From positions 3,661,674 to 3,725,673 of the forward strand of contig NZ_CM001514.1 in the NCBI RefSeq assembly GCF_000263715.2: a stretch of 64,000 bases of DNA, read 5' to 3'. The stretch comes from Pseudomonas synxantha BG33R (GTDB lineage Bacteria; Pseudomonadota; Gammaproteobacteria; Pseudomonadales; Pseudomonadaceae). Positions 34,735 to 43,831 of the stretch are shown piece after piece (positions within the stretch are counted from its first letter, which is position 1; each line of letters begins with the position of its first letter). The position numbers and the translations under genes are program-made. Below the pieces are notes generated by a model. The model was not told the DNA's origin. It worked only from the letters and a program-made list of their open reading frames with translations, and did no database searches.

Positions 34735-35853
34735 TCAATGGTCGCCTCGACTCTGAGCGAGCAGATGGTCGACCACACTGCCCAGGCTGCCCACCTCATC
34801 GGCACCGTCGGCGCGGGCCTGGGCGTACCAACGCAACTGTTCGGTGGCACTGTTACCGCGCCGCAGCAGCGCTTGCAGCGTATCGAACAGCCGCGGCTCG
34901 CCCATGGCCTCTGCGGTGACACCGAACGTCTGGCGCGCGCATTGCAACCATTGTTCGGCGCTGCCCATGGCGCCGGTGTCGTTCAACGCAAAGTGGCCGC
35001 CCGCGCCGTAGCGTTTGGCCTGCCAGCGATTTTCCTTGAGCAGCCAGCGCGTTTGCGCATTGAACCCGGCGCCGGGTCGCTCCAGGCCGCAGGCATGGGT
35101 GACCATGACGCGAAACAGCGTGGCAAGGGCCAGGGCATCCGCCAACCGCGGGCAGGCGTCGGTCATGCGCAGTTCGAGGGTTGGGTAACGCGCCGCCGGG
35201 CGGATACCCCACCAGCCGTTGCCATCGGCCTTGATTGCACCCATGCGATTCAGCAACGCGAGGTAGCGCAGGTATTCGTTCCAATCGGCGAAATGTTCCG
35301 GCACGCCCATGCGCGGCCATTCATCACAAGCGGCCTGGCGGTAGCTCATAAAGCCGCTGGGCGCGCCATCCCACAATGGCGAGGAGCAACTGAGCAGCAA
35401 CAGCAGCGGCAGCCACGGTGAAACCTGGTTCATCACGGCGATGCGGTCATGGGTGTGCGGCACCTGCACGTGCACATGCAGCCCGCACAACACGCTGCGC
35501 CGTGCTACATACTGAATATCGTCGAACAACTGCTGGAAATGGGCTTGGTCAGTAGGTCGCTGTTCGCGCCAGTCGGCCAATGGATGGCTCCCCGCACACA
35601 CCACGCCGAGGCCAAATTCACCCAGGCGCTGCGCCAGATTGCGGCGCACTGTCGCCAGGTAATCCGCGGCTTCAGCGCTGGCACTGAATACCGGTGACGC
35701 GACCTCGATCTGGCCCTGGAACATTTCATACGCAAAGCCCGCGCCGATCGCCTCGCGACAGGCCGCCAGCACCGCCGCCGAAGGCTCGCCGAGCATCCGG
35801 CGGGTGTGCAGATCAGTGATGAAGTATTCCTCTTCGATGCCGAAAGTGAGCAT
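34735..35853 (-). CDS. Carboxylate-amine ligase, YbdK/GCS2 family
   Basis: A 372-residue ATP-dependent ligase of the glutamate-cysteine ligase type 2 superfamily. It shows the N-terminal FGIEEEYFITDLHTRRM, the substrate-site LCGLHVHVQVPH (about residue 120), and RYPTLELRMTDACPRLADAL (about residue 236), all diagnostic of YbdK-like enzymes. Family members join an amine to a glutamate-like carboxylate; weak glutamate-cysteine ligase activity is known for E. coli YbdK. It is the third gene of a tight minus-strand operon (six-base gap after the methyltransferase), so it probably acts on the same small molecule. Confidence 0.87.
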   Translation of the reverse strand: MLTFGIEEEYFITDLHTRRMLGEPSAAVLAACREAIGAGFAYEMFQGQIEVASPVFSASAEAADYLATVRRNLAQRLGEFGLGVVCAGSHPLADWREQRPTDQAHFQQLFDDIQYVARRSVLCGLHVHVQVPHTHDRIAVMNQVSPWLPLLLLLSCSSPLWDGAPSGFMSYRQAACDEWPRMGVPEHFADWNEYLRYLALLNRMGAIKADGNGWWGIRPAARYPTLELRMTDACPRLADALALATLFRVMVTHACGLERPGAGFNAQTRWLLKENRWQAKRYGAGGHFALNDTGAMGSAEQWLQCARQTFGVTAEAMGEPRLFDTLQALLRRGNSATEQLRWYAQARADGADEVGSLGSVVDHLLAQSRGDH

Positions 35854-35859
35854 CGAGGG

Positions 35860-36804
35860 TCAACGCAGTCGGGTAACGGTGAGCGCAACCACCGCGATGC
35901 GCTCCACACGTTCATAGCCAGGTTTTTCCAGCTCCTCGCCGAAGACATCAGGATCCAGTTCGCGGTAGGTCCAGCCGTAGACATCACTGCCCAGCAACGG
36001 CTTGACCGCGTCAAGGAAAGGATCGCCACCGGCCACCATCGCCACTCCGGTATACAGCAACAGGCTGCCGCCCAGGGCCAGGCGTGCGAGGGACTCGCTG
36101 ACGATGCGCACCGACAACTGCTCCCCCAACGCCCCGCCACCATGGCGATAGGCACGCTGGCGGTCATCGTTCATGTACGGCGGGTTGGCGACGATCAGGT
36201 CGAATTGCCCTTCGACGCTGGCCAGCACGTCACTGTGGTACACGCTGACATTATTCAACCCGGCCAGCTCGGCGTTCACGGCGGTCAGGCGCAGGGCACG
36301 CGGGTTGATGTCCACCGCCAGCACCTGGGTGTCATGCCAGGCCCGGGCAACCACCAAGGCACCGACACCGGCGCCACAGCCGATGTCCACCGCACGCTTG
36401 AGCGGTTCGAAACGCTGCTGCAAATGGGCTTCGATGACCTGGGCAAAACGGTAGCTGTCGGGGCCGAAGAACACCGCGTCCGCTTGCACCGTGGGATACG
36501 GCGAATGGGCGAACAGCAGATCGTCGAGGCTCGACCAACGCACCGTGCTGCGCCATAAGGCATCGTGCTTTTCGATCACATCGGCTTGCTGCAACTCTTC
36601 GCGAAACGCCTCGGGCAACAGGTCGTGGTCGAACGGCATCGACCAGCCGAATACGTCGCGCAGCGTCATCGCCAGCGGCGTCGCCAAACGCCGGTAGACG
36701 CGCTCATGGGTCAAGGGCGTCGGCGTAATGAAGCGGTAACCGCTTTCCTTCAACCCCCGGCCCAGGTTCAGCAAGGCGCGATCAGCGAGTTGTTGGGCAG
36801 ACAT
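35860..36804 (-). CDS. Class I SAM methyltransferase, PrmC/RlmG-like
   Basis: A 314-residue methyltransferase. Motif I is AVDIGCGAGVGALVVARAW (about residue 140), the acidic loop after strand 2 is VLAVDINPRAL, and motif IV is DLIVANPPYMND (about residue 205). NPPY marks enzymes that methylate a planar nitrogen (glutamine, adenine or guanine N). About 130 residues precede the SAM domain and probably recognise the substrate. I chose the ATG at 36804; a 46-residue upstream extension would overlap the preceding gene and is unlikely. It lies 11 bases after the iron enzyme gene and six before the ligase, so it is almost certainly co-transcribed. Confidence 0.85.
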   Translation of the reverse strand: MSAQQLADRALLNLGRGLKESGYRFITPTPLTHERVYRRLATPLAMTLRDVFGWSMPFDHDLLPEAFREELQQADVIEKHDALWRSTVRWSSLDDLLFAHSPYPTVQADAVFFGPDSYRFAQVIEAHLQQRFEPLKRAVDIGCGAGVGALVVARAWHDTQVLAVDINPRALRLTAVNAELAGLNNVSVYHSDVLASVEGQFDLIVANPPYMNDDRQRAYRHGGGALGEQLSVRIVSESLARLALGGSLLLYTGVAMVAGGDPFLDAVKPLLGSDVYGWTYRELDPDVFGEELEKPGYERVERIAVVALTVTRLR

Positions 36805-36815
36805 AGGCACATTCC

Positions 36816-38195
36816 TTAGCGCAAACGCGCACGCAGTTGGATAAAGCGGCGGGTGGCGTACAAGCCTGCGGGGCTGCTGTGGCGCCGCGCCGACATCCAT
36901 GGGATCAGCGCATTGAGCTGTTGCTCGTCGGGCAGATTCCACAGTGAATCGGCCAGGGCCTGGGTGTCAGGGTCCGCCGGGCATTGCTGCTCGCGGGCAA
37001 GTCGACTGCCGCGCCCCGGTCGAACCGGCGGAACGCGCTGGCCGCTGGCCCAGTCACCGGCGATCCAGTCATGCAGCAGCTGTTTTTCCGCCGCGCTGAA
37101 TACCCCGAACATCGCCGCGCCGGCCCCCTCGATCAACTGCCAGAAACGGCTGTCGGCGGGGTCCTGGTTGCGCTTGATCCAGCCCTTGTCCTGCAAGGCG
37201 GTGAGGAAATCGCCGATCTGCCCCGGCTTGGCCAGCCATTGGTTGACGGTCTGGCCTTCGAAGCGGCAGTAGTCCGAGTGCATGTGCTGGCCGAAGGTGC
37301 GTTTGCGCTCAAGCATCGCAATCACTTCGTCGTGCAGGTTGAACTGCTGGATGACAGCCGTGGTACCCGGGCCAAGATCGTTGAGGCGATACCCAGCGGC
37401 GACGCGGCGGTAGAACGCTGCCCTGCCCTCGCCCAGCGGCAGCAACCCCAACACCGATTGCGCGGCCTTGCTGGCGTGGCCGCTGCTGGCGTTATCGATG
37501 GTCACGTGGAGGGTGAAGTAATAGGGGTCGATGCCCAGTTCGCTGAGTTCGTAAGCGGTGATCAGCAGGTGCAGCGGCAACTGTTCGTAGCCCAGGTTGT
37601 AGCCGATGACTTCCGGCAGGAATTGGTCGGCGCACAGGCCCAGGGCCAGTTGCAGCGCACCTTGCAGGTAGTGCTCATCCTCAAGGCCGGCGTCGCTGTC
37701 GGCATCGTGGTCGCTGAGCAACTTGCGATAGATCACCACGTGGTTCTGCGCGGCTTCACCGTCGCCCAATTCTTCCAGATAGGTAGTGAGCAAGCCGTCG
37801 AAGCGCTGGTCTTGCCAATAGCGCAGCAGGCCATAGAGCCAGGCGCCATCCACCTGTTTGGTCGGCGCCACTCGCTGCAGGACATACAACGCGTGGGCTT
37901 TGTTGTGAAAATAGCGCCGTGGCCGGCCTTGCTGGCGCTGCTCAAGGTAGTCGGCATAGGCCTGGGCCACAACGGCGCAGCGCTGTTCGACCCAGGCCGT
38001 CAGGTGTTCGGGCGACTCAGGCAAGTCGCAGTCGGTTTCCTCTACCTGGGCCAATTGATCTTGCAGGTAGTCATGCGCCAGTTCGGCGGCGTCTGGCGTT
38101 TCGCCGTACAGCTGTCGATACACCCGTTGATGATGGCCCTGGACCGAGTCGGTGAGAGAGGCCGGCTGGCCCGACAGCGCTGTAAGGAGTGTCAT
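36816..38195 (-). CDS. Iron-containing redox enzyme, haem-oxygenase-like (HDO) fold
   Basis: A 459-residue protein of the iron-containing redox enzyme family (PF14518 type). Candidate metal ligands are seen in EELGDGEAAQNHVVIYRKLL (about residue 165) and in ELSELGIDPYYFTLHVTIDN followed by ASSGHASKAA (about 235-260). This E/H/D pattern is usual for non-haem di-iron oxidases of the haem-oxygenase-like fold. Such enzymes do oxidations in natural-product or cofactor pathways (for example CADD and SznF relatives). It is the first gene of a three-gene operon with a methyltransferase and a ligase. The ATG at 38195 has no strong RBS; an upstream in-frame extension looks non-coding. Confidence 0.82.
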   Translation of the reverse strand: MTLLTALSGQPASLTDSVQGHHQRVYRQLYGETPDAAELAHDYLQDQLAQVEETDCDLPESPEHLTAWVEQRCAVVAQAYADYLEQRQQGRPRRYFHNKAHALYVLQRVAPTKQVDGAWLYGLLRYWQDQRFDGLLTTYLEELGDGEAAQNHVVIYRKLLSDHDADSDAGLEDEHYLQGALQLALGLCADQFLPEVIGYNLGYEQLPLHLLITAYELSELGIDPYYFTLHVTIDNASSGHASKAAQSVLGLLPLGEGRAAFYRRVAAGYRLNDLGPGTTAVIQQFNLHDEVIAMLERKRTFGQHMHSDYCRFEGQTVNQWLAKPGQIGDFLTALQDKGWIKRNQDPADSRFWQLIEGAGAAMFGVFSAAEKQLLHDWIAGDWASGQRVPPVRPGRGSRLAREQQCPADPDTQALADSLWNLPDEQQLNALIPWMSARRHSSPAGLYATRRFIQLRARLR

Positions 38196-38381
38196 GATGG
38201 CAGTTTCCGCAAAGTCCGTTACAACGGGCCTCCCACAAGGTGGCCCCGCAAGAGCGCTCAACTTCACGCGCTTCTAGAATGCAGAGCGTCGGGGCGTGCG
38301 GAAAATTCAAATGAGGTTATGAAGGGGGGGATAAGCGGTCGCAGTAAAGGCGCTCGCTGATGAAATACGAAGGCGGGAGGC

Positions 38382-38658
38382 TCAGGGATATTCTTGCCTG
38401 GCGTGCAATACGTTGACTATTTCGATCCGCTCGGCAGTCACTCTATACACCAGCACATAATTGGGATGTACAACCACCTCACGAGTACCTGGCACCCGGC
38501 CGCACGGATACAGATAGGGGTGCTCAGCCAGTGGTAGAGGCGCGCCTTCCAGGCGGGTCTTGATGCGTCGTGCAGCGCCGGGGCTTTCTGCTGCGATAAA
38601 AGTCACGATATCAATCAGGTCGCCGATGGCTTCGTCAAGCCAAACAAACGGCCAACAT
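38382..38658 (-). pseudogene. ParE/RelE-family toxin gene with an early frameshift
   Basis: Codons from about 38634 to 38382 encode a ParE-like toxin (WLDEAIGDLIDIVTFIAAES, ending HPNYVLVYRVTAERIEIVNV and HARQEYP). No start lies in that frame close to the antitoxin stop. The expected start is the ATG at 38658, which overlaps the antitoxin stop as TGATG. It gives ATG TTG GCC GTT TGT TTG GCT TGA, a stop after seven codons. Removing one T from either TTT run (38646-38648 or 38642-38644) restores MLAVVWLDEAIGDL. An internal GTG at 38606 would give only 74 residues, without the first helix. Confidence 0.75.
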
Positions 38659-38852
38659 CAAGCCTTGGCCCGCTGCTCAAGCTCTGCTTGCAGAATAATC
38701 GCCTCAACTCGTGCCATGACCTCGTCATGAGGTACACCGGGGCCGGGGTTGGCCAAGCTTTTTTCGACTTTTTTACGAAACCAGAGATCATGACTACTCG
38801 CCTGCTCTTCGGTTTCAAACTCGGAAACAATTGGGGAAAGTTGAACATCCAT
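38658..38852 (-). CDS. Antitoxin of the ParE/RelE-type pair
   Basis: A 64-residue acidic protein (MDVQLSPIVSEFETEEQASS ... FRKKVEKSLANPGPGVPHDE ... ILQAELEQRAKA) with an excellent RBS (AGGAGG). Size, helical content and position directly before a ParE-like gene identify it as the antitoxin, of the type annotated as RelB/StbD-like or the stability-protein antitoxin of Pseudomonas. In such systems it neutralises the toxin and represses the operon. The stop codon overlaps the toxin start. It appears intact while the toxin is frameshifted, so it may persist as a solitary antitoxin. Confidence 0.75.
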   Translation of the reverse strand: MDVQLSPIVSEFETEEQASSHDLWFRKKVEKSLANPGPGVPHDEVMARVEAIILQAELEQRAKA

Positions 38853-39000
38853 CAGATAACCTCCTGTATGAATGTTCAGCAGTTTAGTCGCAACCTGGCG
38901 GGCTGTCTCGAACCACCGGATGAAATGCAGGGCGTCGCACTTCAAGCTTCAAACAAAACGGCACGTAAACGTGCCGTTGCGTCGTACTCACTCAGCGCTG

Positions 39001-40743
39001 TTACTTGCGCGCCGCCTCCCACTGCTTGAGCAGATCGTTGTAGTTCACGGTTTCGCCCTTGGGCTTCTCGTTTGCCAGTTTCGGCTTCGGCGCGCCCGGC
39101 TGGTCGAACCAGTATTGCGCGTCACGCTCGGGGTTCATTTTCGGGCCGCACACCGGTTGCACCTTGGAGCGTTCCAGGCGCGTCATGATCGCGTCCTGCT
39201 CCTTGGCCAGATTGTCCAGCGCCTGTTGCGGGGTTTTCTCGCCGCTGGCGGCGGCGGCGATGTTGCTCCACCACAATTGCGCCAGGCGTGGGTAGTCCGG
39301 CACGTTGGTGCCGGTTGGCGACCACTCGGTGCGCGCCGGGCTGCGGTAGAACTCCACCAGGCCGCCGAGTTTGGGCGCCATGTCGGTCATGGCCTGGGAG
39401 TTGATATCCGACTCACGAATCGGCGTCAGACCGACGATGGTTTTCTTCAGCGACACGGTTTTCGAGGTCACGAACTGCGCGTACAGCCAGGCCGCGAGTT
39501 TCTGCTTCTCAGGCGTGGACTTGAGGAAGGTCCAGGAGCCTACGTCCTGATAGCCCTTCTTCATGCCTTTTTCCCAGTACGGCCCGACCGGCGACGGCGC
39601 CATGCGCCATTTCGGCGTACCGTCGGCATTCACCACCGGCAAGCCCGGCTTGACCATGTCGGCGGTAAACGCGGTGTACCAGAAGATCTGCTGGGCAATG
39701 TTGCCCTGGGACGGCACCGGGCCGGATTCGGAGAAGGTCATGCCCGCCGCTTCCGGCGGCGCGTAGGCTTTCATCCAATCCACATATTTTTGTGTGGCGA
39801 ACACCGCCGCCGGGCCGTTGGTGTCGCCGCCGCGGGTCACGCTGGAACCCACCGGGTGGCAGTCCTCCACACGAATGCCCCACTCGTCCACCGGCAAGCC
39901 GTTGGGCAAGCCCTTGTCACCGCCGCCGGCCATGGAGAACCACGCATCGGTAAAGCGCCAGCCCAGGGACGGGTCTTTCTTGCCGTAGTCCATGTGCCCG
40001 TAGATGCGCTTGCCGTCGATTTCCTTGACGTCTTCGCTGAAGAATTTGGCGATGTCTTCATAGGCCGACCAGTTCACCGGTACGCCGAGGTCGTAGCCGT
40101 ATTTTTCCTTGAACTTGGCTTTCAGCTCCGGGCGTTCGAACCAGTCGGCGCGGAACCAGTAGAGGTTGGCGAACTGCTGGTCGGGCAATTGGTAGATCTT
40201 GCCGTCCGGTGCGGTGGTGAAGGACAGGCCGATAAAGTCCTTGAGGTCCAGGGTTGGCGAGGTGAAGTCCTTGCCTTCGTTGGCCATCAGGTCGGTGATG
40301 GATTCAGTCTTGCCATAGCGAAAGTGCGTACCGATCAAGTCGGAATCGTTGACCCAGCCATCATAGATATTCTTGTCGGACTGCATCTGGGTTTGCAGCT
40401 TCTCCACCACGTCGCCTTCCTGCAGCAGGTCGTGGGTCAGCTTGATGCCGGTGATTTCACTGAACGCCTTGGCCAGTACCTTGGATTCGTACTCGTGGGT
40501 GGTGAGGGTTTCCGACACCACGTTGATCTTCATCCCACGGAAGGGCTCCGACGCCTTGATAAACCACTTCAACTCCTCAAGCTGTTGGGCTTCGGTGAGG
40601 GTCGAGGGTTTGAACTCGCTGCCGATCCATTTTTTCGCGGCATCTTCATACGCATCGGCCCAGGCCGAAGCGCTCAAACCGCTGAGGGCCAGTACGGCGG
40701 CCAATGAAATGCTATGTCGCAGCTTATTGTTTTTATTCAACAT
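39001..40743 (-). CDS. ABC transporter substrate-binding protein, glycerol/carbohydrate type
   Basis: A 580-residue periplasmic binding protein with a signal peptide (residues about 1-30, cleavage near AWA-DA). Its features are those of family 1 solute-binding proteins of the GlpV type: MKINVVSETLTTHEYESKVL, then YQLPDQQFANLYWFRADWFE and a large C-terminal lobe ending LLKQWEAARK. It is longer than maltose-type proteins (about 400 residues), as is usual for binding proteins that accompany a DUF2160 protein. It is the last gene of the six-gene operon. Glycerol uptake is known for the related Rhizobium glpPQSTV system; the substrate here is inferred, not shown. Confidence 0.85.
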   Translation of the reverse strand: MLNKNNKLRHSISLAAVLALSGLSASAWADAYEDAAKKWIGSEFKPSTLTEAQQLEELKWFIKASEPFRGMKINVVSETLTTHEYESKVLAKAFSEITGIKLTHDLLQEGDVVEKLQTQMQSDKNIYDGWVNDSDLIGTHFRYGKTESITDLMANEGKDFTSPTLDLKDFIGLSFTTAPDGKIYQLPDQQFANLYWFRADWFERPELKAKFKEKYGYDLGVPVNWSAYEDIAKFFSEDVKEIDGKRIYGHMDYGKKDPSLGWRFTDAWFSMAGGGDKGLPNGLPVDEWGIRVEDCHPVGSSVTRGGDTNGPAAVFATQKYVDWMKAYAPPEAAGMTFSESGPVPSQGNIAQQIFWYTAFTADMVKPGLPVVNADGTPKWRMAPSPVGPYWEKGMKKGYQDVGSWTFLKSTPEKQKLAAWLYAQFVTSKTVSLKKTIVGLTPIRESDINSQAMTDMAPKLGGLVEFYRSPARTEWSPTGTNVPDYPRLAQLWWSNIAAAASGEKTPQQALDNLAKEQDAIMTRLERSKVQPVCGPKMNPERDAQYWFDQPGAPKPKLANEKPKGETVNYNDLLKQWEAARK

Positions 40744-40775
40744 AGAGACCTCCTGGTTGTTTATTCATAAGGGCA

Positions 40776-41051
40776 CTAGCCCCAACGCATCACACTCAAC
40801 AGCCATACCAGGGAGAGCGCGGACGCCACCCAGATGCTCCAGTCGGTAACGCCGATCACCAGCAAATGCAGGTAGGCGCTGCCGAGAAGTCCGATAAACA
40901 AGCGATCACCACGAGTGGTACTGATCGGTAGAAAACCGCGCCGGGCGATGCTCGGCGAGCGCAGTTCCCAGGTGGTCATGCCCGCCAGGATCAGCGCGAT
41001 GCCGCCAAAGAACAGCGCAGTGGGGGTGGTCCAGGCCATCCATTCCATCAT
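40776..41051 (-). CDS. DUF2160 small membrane protein of the ABC operon
   Basis: A 91-residue protein with three predicted membrane helices (TPTALFFGGIALILAGMTTW, FIGLLGSAYLHLLVIGVTDW, VASALSLVWLLSVMRWG) and a short cytosolic loop RSPSIARRGFLPISTTRGDR. DUF2160 proteins are found almost only inside glycerol-type ABC operons, between the permease and binding-protein genes, as here. They are thought to be an accessory membrane subunit, but the role is unproved. It follows the second permease gene by eight bases. Confidence 0.88.
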   Translation of the reverse strand: MMEWMAWTTPTALFFGGIALILAGMTTWELRSPSIARRGFLPISTTRGDRLFIGLLGSAYLHLLVIGVTDWSIWVASALSLVWLLSVMRWG

Positions 41052-41059
41052 CGATTCCT

Positions 41060-41860
<801 letters not shown>

Positions 41861-41870
41861 GTTGGCGGCC

Positions 41871-42737
41871 TCAGCGGTTGGCGTCGGAATGGGTCATGGC
41901 GGTGTAGAACAGCCAGGACACCAACAGGATGATCAGGAAGTACACCAGGGAAAACGCCGCCGCCGGGCCCAGGTCGAATTGGCCTACGGCCATCTGGGTG
42001 AGCGTCTGACTCAAGAAGGTGGTGGCGTTCCCCGGCCCGCCGCCAGTGAGGACGAAGGGCTCGGTGTAGATCATGAAACTGTCCATGAACCGCAGCATCA
42101 CCGCGATCAGCAACACGCTTTTCATCTTCGGCAATTGAATATGCCGGAACACCGCCCAGGCCGAGGCCCGATCAATCCGTGCGGCCTGGTAGTACACATC
42201 GGGAATTGCGCGCAAGCCGGAGTAGCACAGCAGCGCCACCAATGAGGTCCAGTGCCATACGTCCATCACCAGCACGGTGACCCAGGCGTCCATGGTGTTA
42301 GCCGCATAGTTGTAGCTGATGCCCATGGCGTTGAGGGTCGAACCCAGCAGGCCGATGTCGGCACGGCCAAAGATCTGCCAGATGGTGCCGACCACGTTCC
42401 ATGGAATCAGCAGCGGAATGGCGAGGATAATCAGCACCAGTGATGACCAGCGTCCTTTGGTCGGCATGGTCAAGGCGATGGCGATGCCCAGCGGGATTTC
42501 AATCAGCAGCACACAGGCCGAGTAGATGAACTGGCGCAGCAACGAGTCGTGCAGGCGCGGATCGAGCAGCACCTGCTTGTACCAGTCGGCCCCGACGAAG
42601 TAGCGGCTGGACTGGTCGAAAATATCCTGCACCGAGTAATTGACCACGGTCATCATCGGGATCACCGCACTGAACGCCACCAGCAGGAACACCGGCAACA
42701 CCAGCCACCAGGCCTTGTTGTTCTGCACCTTGTTCAT
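41871..42737 (-). CDS. ABC transporter permease (MalF-type, first permease)
   Basis: A 288-residue permease with six or seven membrane helices. The first is WWLVLPVFLLVAFSAVIPMM. The EAA loop reads PDVYYQAARIDRASAWAVFR, typical of the MalF/UgpA subunit of CUT1 importers, and the C-terminal part holds PFVLTGGGPGNATTFLSQTL. The ATG at 42737 overlaps the stop of the preceding ATPase gene (ATGA), which implies translational coupling; an upstream extension inside that gene is not needed. By order it corresponds to GlpP of the Rhizobium glycerol importer. Confidence 0.88.
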   Translation of the reverse strand: MNKVQNNKAWWLVLPVFLLVAFSAVIPMMTVVNYSVQDIFDQSSRYFVGADWYKQVLLDPRLHDSLLRQFIYSACVLLIEIPLGIAIALTMPTKGRWSSLVLIILAIPLLIPWNVVGTIWQIFGRADIGLLGSTLNAMGISYNYAANTMDAWVTVLVMDVWHWTSLVALLCYSGLRAIPDVYYQAARIDRASAWAVFRHIQLPKMKSVLLIAVMLRFMDSFMIYTEPFVLTGGGPGNATTFLSQTLTQMAVGQFDLGPAAAFSLVYFLIILLVSWLFYTAMTHSDANR

Positions 42738-43831
42738 GGCGCCACCTCCAGCAGGTAATCGTCGGCGTAAAGCATCAGCCATTGCGCGGGGAAGCTGATG
42801 GACGCCCTGCCCTCCGGCACCGGTTTGTCTTCGGCCAGGCGCACTTTGAGCGTGGCGCCGTCGAGGTTGAGGGTCATGATCTTGTAGGTGCCCAAGTCCT
42901 CCACATGCGTGACGTCGGCTTGCAGGGCGTCAGGGTTGTGGTCGTCCCATACATGGATAAATTCCGGGCGGATGCCGACCTGGAGCTTTTTGTAGTCGGT
43001 AGCATTGATGCGTTGCTGCAACGCCTGCGACAGCGGCAGAAAGGTATTGGCAAACCCCACACCACCCGCCCTGGCCTGCACCTCGATCAGATTCATCCCT
43101 GGGCTGCCGATGAAATAGCCGACAAAGGTATGACTCGGCCGCTCGAACAATTCACGCGGGGTGCCGAACTGCACAATCTGCCCGCCGTGCATCACCGCGA
43201 TCTTGTCGGCGAAAGTGGAGGCTTCCAGTTGGTCATGGGTGACGTAGACCATGGTGATATTGAACTGCTCATGGATCTGCTTGAGCTTGCGCCGCAGTTT
43301 CCATTTCAGATGCGGGTCGATCACCGTCAGCGGCTCGTCGAACAGGATCGCCGACACGTCATCACGCACCAGACCACGGCCCATGGAGACTTTCTGTTTT
43401 TCGTCGGCGGTGAGGTTGCGGGCCTTTTTGCTCAGCAGGGTTTGCAGGTCCAGCACTTCGGCAATTTCCTGCACCTTGCTGTGAATTTTCGCCTCGGCCA
43501 TGCCCTGGTTTCGCAGCGGGAAGGCCAGGTTATCGAACACTGTCATGGTGTCGTACACCACCGGGAATTGGAACACCTGGGCAATGTTGCGTTTCTCCGG
43601 CGTGAGGTCGTTGACCACCTGGGTATCGAACAGCACCTGGCCCTCAGAGGGGCTGAGCAGGCCGGAGATGATATTGAGCAGCGTGGATTTGCCGCAGCCC
43701 GACGGCCCGAGCAACGCGTACGCACCGCCCTGCTCCCACACATGGTTCATTTCCCGAATGGCGTAGTCCTCAGGCCCTTTTGGCGTGGGGCTATAGCTAT
43801 GGGCAAGGTTACGCAAATGGATCTCGGCCAT
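42734..43831 (-). CDS. ABC transporter ATPase with degenerate signature motif
   Basis: A 365-residue MalK-like ATPase. Walker A is normal (LLGPSGCGKST), as are the Q-loop (QVFQFPVVYD), Walker B (AILFDEPLTVIDP) and His switch (YVTHDQLEA). The signature, normally LSGGQ, is changed to LTADEKQKVSMGRGL. A C-terminal TOBE-like regulatory domain follows (about residues 240-365). With the other ATPase of the operon it should form a heterodimer, in which this subunit supplies Walker A, Walker B and the His switch for one good site. By order it matches GlpT. It overlaps its neighbours by one base upstream and four downstream. Confidence 0.88.
   Translation of the reverse strand: MAEIHLRNLAHSYSPTPKGPEDYAIREMNHVWEQGGAYALLGPSGCGKSTLLNIISGLLSPSEGQVLFDTQVVNDLTPEKRNIAQVFQFPVVYDTMTVFDNLAFPLRNQGMAEAKIHSKVQEIAEVLDLQTLLSKKARNLTADEKQKVSMGRGLVRDDVSAILFDEPLTVIDPHLKWKLRRKLKQIHEQFNITMVYVTHDQLEASTFADKIAVMHGGQIVQFGTPRELFERPSHTFVGYFIGSPGMNLIEVQARAGGVGFANTFLPLSQALQQRINATDYKKLQVGIRPEFIHVWDDHNPDALQADVTHVEDLGTYKIMTLNLDGATLKVRLAEDKPVPEGRASISFPAQWLMLYADDYLLEVAP

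Noticed and set aside
36984..38360. A 458-codon plus-strand frame opposite the iron enzyme
   Set aside because: It lacks family features, and the opposite frame shows the iron-enzyme ligand pattern and tight operon spacing.
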